A stretch of 5,415 nt of DNA from Opitutaceae bacterium (GTDB lineage Bacteria; Verrucomicrobiota; Verrucomicrobiia; Opitutales; Opitutaceae): contig JAITDF010000569.1 of assembly GCA_031282705.1 (NCBI GenBank), forward strand, positions 1-5,415, given 5' to 3'. The position numbers and the translations under genes are program-made. Numbering within the stretch: the stretch's first letter is position 1; the number at the start of each line of letters is the position of its first letter. The notes beneath the pieces were generated by a model, which had not been told where the DNA came from, made no database searches, and saw nothing but the letters and a program-made list of their open reading frames with translations. Shown here one piece after another: positions 2,612 through 5,415 of the stretch.

Positions 2612-5415
2612 ATGAACTCCAATCGTAAGTTTAATGCTATCGTGCGGATGATGATCGGCGGCGTGTCCCTCGCCGCTCTCGCATTGTCCTCCGCATTTGC
2701 CCAGGCCGTCAGAAATGACGGCGCTGGTTCCGGACCGGCGGCGCCGCCGCCGCCCGTTGTCACCACCACCCCGTCCCTTTCCGACGAGGTGATCATGCTC
2801 TCTCCCTTCCAGGTGGACGCCACCAGGGAAAAGGGCTACTTCGCCGAAAACACCCTCGCGGGCAGCCGAATGAGGACCAACATCGCGGACTTGGGCGCGG
2901 CCATCTCGGTCGTCACCAAGCAGCAGATGGAGGACACCGCATCGCTGGATGTGAACGACATCTTCCGCTACGAACTCGGCACCGAGGGTTCCTCCACCTA
3001 CACGCCGGTAGCAAATAGCTATTCAAGTTCGCGCAAGGACGGTTTGTCGGACAATATCGCCGGTTCCAACTCCGGAGGCGGCATGAATGCGGCCACCAAC
3101 GCCACTGCCAACCGTATTCGCGGTCTCGGCGCGCCCAGCATGGCGCTGAATTATTACATGGCGCTCGACCAAGTGCCGTTTGATTCCTACAACACGGCTT
3201 CCATCGAAATCAATCGCGGTCCCAACTCCATGCTTTTTGGCATGGGTAGCCCCGCAGGCATTGTCAACCAAAGCACCGCCCAAGCCTTGATCAACAAAAA
3301 CACCGGCTCGGTGCAGGTGCGGGTGGACGACCGAGGCTCGGAACGCGCAAGCTTTTCATTCAACAAATCACTAATTGACAACAAACTCGCCATCTATGGC
3401 GCATTTTTATACAACGACCAGCAGTTCGAGCGAAAGCCTTCCTACGATATCACGCGCCGCCAGTATGGGGCCATCACCTACAAGCCTTTCAAGCGAACCA
3501 CGCTGCGCGCCAGCATCGAAGGTTATAATAATGACAACCGTCGCCCGAACAGCCTCACACCCGTTGACGGCGTGACCGAGTGGCGCAACTCCGGCAAGCC
3601 CGTGTATAATGCGCTGACCCATGAATTCATCAGTCTGGCAACCGGGCAGGTGGTTTCCAAGCTGGCGAGTTCGCAATACTCCCAAAATGCGGCGGATGTC
3701 ATAGCCTATGTGGCCAGCCAGCCCGATTTTGACGATACCAAATGGGATGCCGCGAAAAACCAGTATAATGGCATTTCGATTTTCGGCACCGGGGCCATTA
3801 CAAATATAAACTCCATCCTCTACGTGCCGGGCATTAACTTCCACTCGGCACGGACGGTCATGCAAATCGCAGACGGAGCCTTGCAACGGTGGTTCCAGCC
3901 CCTGAGCGGGCAAAGGCCGCTGATCAGCCGGAATCCGGACACCTATCCATTCGTTACATCCGGAAATCCCGCAGATGATCCCAATCATGTCTATAGCAAT
4001 CCGACTTGGGCGAATATCTATGACTGGTTCCAAACGGAATCCGCGGCCACGGGGATGGATGCCAACCCGCCGTATGCCGGAAATAAATTCTACCCAGCCG
4101 TGACAGACAAGTCCGTTTATGACTGGGAACGGGTCAATATCCTCTCGATGAATTTCGGAAGGCAGCGGAGCACCAATTACAATATCGAGTTAGAACAGGA
4201 AATTCTCCCCAACCTGCTTCATTTCAGTGCCGGCTGGCTCCGTCAGGACTTTGATTCGATGCAAAGCTATACGGTGTCCCAGTTGAATTCCGCACGCCTC
4301 TATGTGGACACCAATATACTGAATTCGGACGGGACGCCCAACCCTTATTTTGGCAGGCCCTTCGTGTATGATCAGGAACCCGATCGCATGGAGGACTCCC
4401 AGACGATTGACCAGTATCGCGCCATGCTCGCCTTCACGCCCGACTTCACCAAAAACAATAATTGGACCAAGTGGCTTGGACGCCACCAGTTCCTCGGTCT
4501 GGCCTCCTATATGGACCACGAGCGCACCACCTTCCGTCGACGTCTGGCCTATGTCGGTGGATCGGCGGAGACGATCGCCCGTTACATGAACAACCCCGCC
4601 TCGGCGACCTTTCACATGCAGAACAATGGCAGCCGCCGTTATTTTTATCTTTCCAATGGAGGCGAGGCCGTCAACAAGGCTTCCGGTGCGTATGATGCCG
4701 GCCCCGTCGTCAGCTCGATCACGGTGTATGATTTTGCTCAGAATAAGTTCAAGGAGATTGAGACAATCATGGACTGGATTATTCGCAGCGAAGGCACTGG
4801 AAAATCAGAGCGCCTGCTCACCTCCTACAGTGCAGGCTGGACGGGATACTTATGGGATGACAGAATTATTACCACTGTGGGTGTCCGCCGCGATATCAAC
4901 CGCACCCGCAACACTGGATCCCCCGGCAACTCCGACTTTGGTAACCCGAAATGGTGGACTGATGGCGTGTATCAATACGAAAAAGCGTTCAATGATTTCA
5001 TGAGTGACTGGAGCAGGCTGAGCGGAGACACCCATACCTACGGAGTGGTCGTGAAACCTTTCCTCCATTGGGATTCGATCGCAAGGCGTGCGAGTGACAA
5101 CCTGTGGTGGGAATTTGTCGAAAACCTTGGATTCAGCTACAACACCTCGGATAATTTCAACGCGCCATCCGGAACCAATGTCGATCTGTTTGGCAACGTG
5201 CTGCCCAAACCCCAAGGCGAGGGGAAGGACTGGGGGGTGCAGTTCTCGCTCTTCAAAAACAAACTCTACGCTCGTGTGAATTGGTTCGAGTCCAGCAACG
5301 AAAACACACCGTCTGCCGGTGGGCTTCAGAGGCTCCATTGGCACATGGACACCACCGCTTTTCGCGGCTGGCTGGAGCATATCTACATGCTCAACGACGG
5401 CGGCAATCCACTGGA
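2612..5415 (+). CDS. TonB-dependent outer-membrane receptor (3' partial)
   Basis: The frame is open from ATG 2612 to the right edge (934 codons, no stop). The signal peptide has an RK n-region, a core at about 13-27 and an AFA-Q cleavage site after residue 30. A Pro/Ala/Thr-rich linker (about 38-56) follows, then DEVIMLSPFQV (58-68), a likely TonB box region. The plug (about 75-222) shows GYFAENTLAGSRMRT, AAISVVTKQQMED, NRIRGLG (167-173) and IEINRGPNSMLFGMGSPAGI (198-217). From about 230 on are alternating, aromatic-rich strands of the 22-stranded barrel, including TPVDGVTEWRNSGKPVYN. These are features of the large receptors expanded in Opitutaceae, usually about 1000 or more residues, so the barrel end is probably missing. 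Such proteins use TonB-ExbBD energy to import siderophores, vitamins or oligosaccharides; the substrate here is unknown and no SusD partner is visible. No Shine-Dalgarno precedes 2612. An in-frame ATG at 2549 would put 21 residues before the signal peptide and is less likely. Confidence 0.93.
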   Translation, partial: MNSNRKFNAIVRMMIGGVSLAALALSSAFAQAVRNDGAGSGPAAPPPPVVTTTPSLSDEVIMLSPFQVDATREKGYFAENTLAGSRMRTNIADLGAAISVVTKQQMEDTASLDVNDIFRYELGTEGSSTYTPVANSYSSSRKDGLSDNIAGSNSGGGMNAATNATANRIRGLGAPSMALNYYMALDQVPFDSYNTASIEINRGPNSMLFGMGSPAGIVNQSTAQALINKNTGSVQVRVDDRGSERASFSFNKSLIDNKLAIYGAFLYNDQQFERKPSYDITRRQYGAITYKPFKRTTLRASIEGYNNDNRRPNSLTPVDGVTEWRNSGKPVYNALTHEFISLATGQVVSKLASSQYSQNAADVIAYVASQPDFDDTKWDAAKNQYNGISIFGTGAITNINSILYVPGINFHSARTVMQIADGALQRWFQPLSGQRPLISRNPDTYPFVTSGNPADDPNHVYSNPTWANIYDWFQTESAATGMDANPPYAGNKFYPAVTDKSVYDWERVNILSMNFGRQRSTNYNIELEQEILPNLLHFSAGWLRQDFDSMQSYTVSQLNSARLYVDTNILNSDGTPNPYFGRPFVYDQEPDRMEDSQTIDQYRAMLAFTPDFTKNNNWTKWLGRHQFLGLASYMDHERTTFRRRLAYVGGSAETIARYMNNPASATFHMQNNGSRRYFYLSNGGEAVNKASGAYDAGPVVSSITVYDFAQNKFKEIETIMDWIIRSEGTGKSERLLTSYSAGWTGYLWDDRIITTVGVRRDINRTRNTGSPGNSDFGNPKWWTDGVYQYEKAFNDFMSDWSRLSGDTHTYGVVVKPFLHWDSIARRASDNLWWEFVENLGFSYNTSDNFNAPSGTNVDLFGNVLPKPQGEGKDWGVQFSLFKNKLYARVNWFESSNENTPSAGGLQRLHWHMDTTAFRGWLEHIYMLNDGGNPL

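Noticed and set aside
3407..4033. 208-codon minus-strand frame inside the receptor gene
   Set aside because: The + strand frame has continuous signal peptide, plug and barrel features through this stretch, so this and the similar minus frames at 3023-3283, 4190-4615 and 4850-5380 are antisense shadows.

Overview
The window looks like a piece of a GC-rich verrucomicrobial chromosome, most likely from the Opitutaceae. This is inferred from two protein family signatures and from the style of the intergenic repeats; no database search was possible. It holds two protein-coding genes, both on the + strand and both cut by a window edge, separated by about 630 bp of repeat-rich, apparently non-coding DNA.

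Positions 2-1981 are the 3' part of a very GC-rich gene for a membrane-anchored von Willebrand factor A (VWA) protein. The visible order is a short beta-domain, a class I glutamine-amidotransferase-like (GATase-like) domain without an obvious catalytic cysteine, a VWA domain with a DxSxS metal-binding motif, a C-terminal beta-region and one C-terminal transmembrane helix. At its left edge the reading frame contains a four-unit heptanucleotide tandem repeat flanked by 13-bp direct repeats, which could make that part of the gene length-unstable.

Positions 1982-2611 carry no convincing gene. They contain a compact cluster of REP-like hairpins. Three direct copies and one inverted copy share a GTAG tetranucleotide directly abutting a hairpin with an 8-bp stem and 3-nt loop. 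Two unrelated hairpins of the same geometry sit between the direct and inverted copies. A truncated copy, a 15-bp tandem duplication, a further inverted repeat and a 12-bp perfect palindrome lie around the cluster. GTAG plus a hairpin is the hallmark of REP elements mobilised by REP-associated tyrosine transposases (RAYTs). No transposase is in the window.

Positions 2612-5415 are the first 934 codons of a TonB-dependent outer-membrane receptor: signal peptide, Pro-rich linker, candidate TonB box, plug domain and most of a large beta-barrel. The frame is open to the right edge. Its codon use is clearly less GC-biased than that of the VWA gene. The two genes are unlikely to be one operon or to work together; the repeat cluster separates them. 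The receptor's substrate cannot be read from the sequence, and no SusD-like, sugar-processing or regulator gene is visible.
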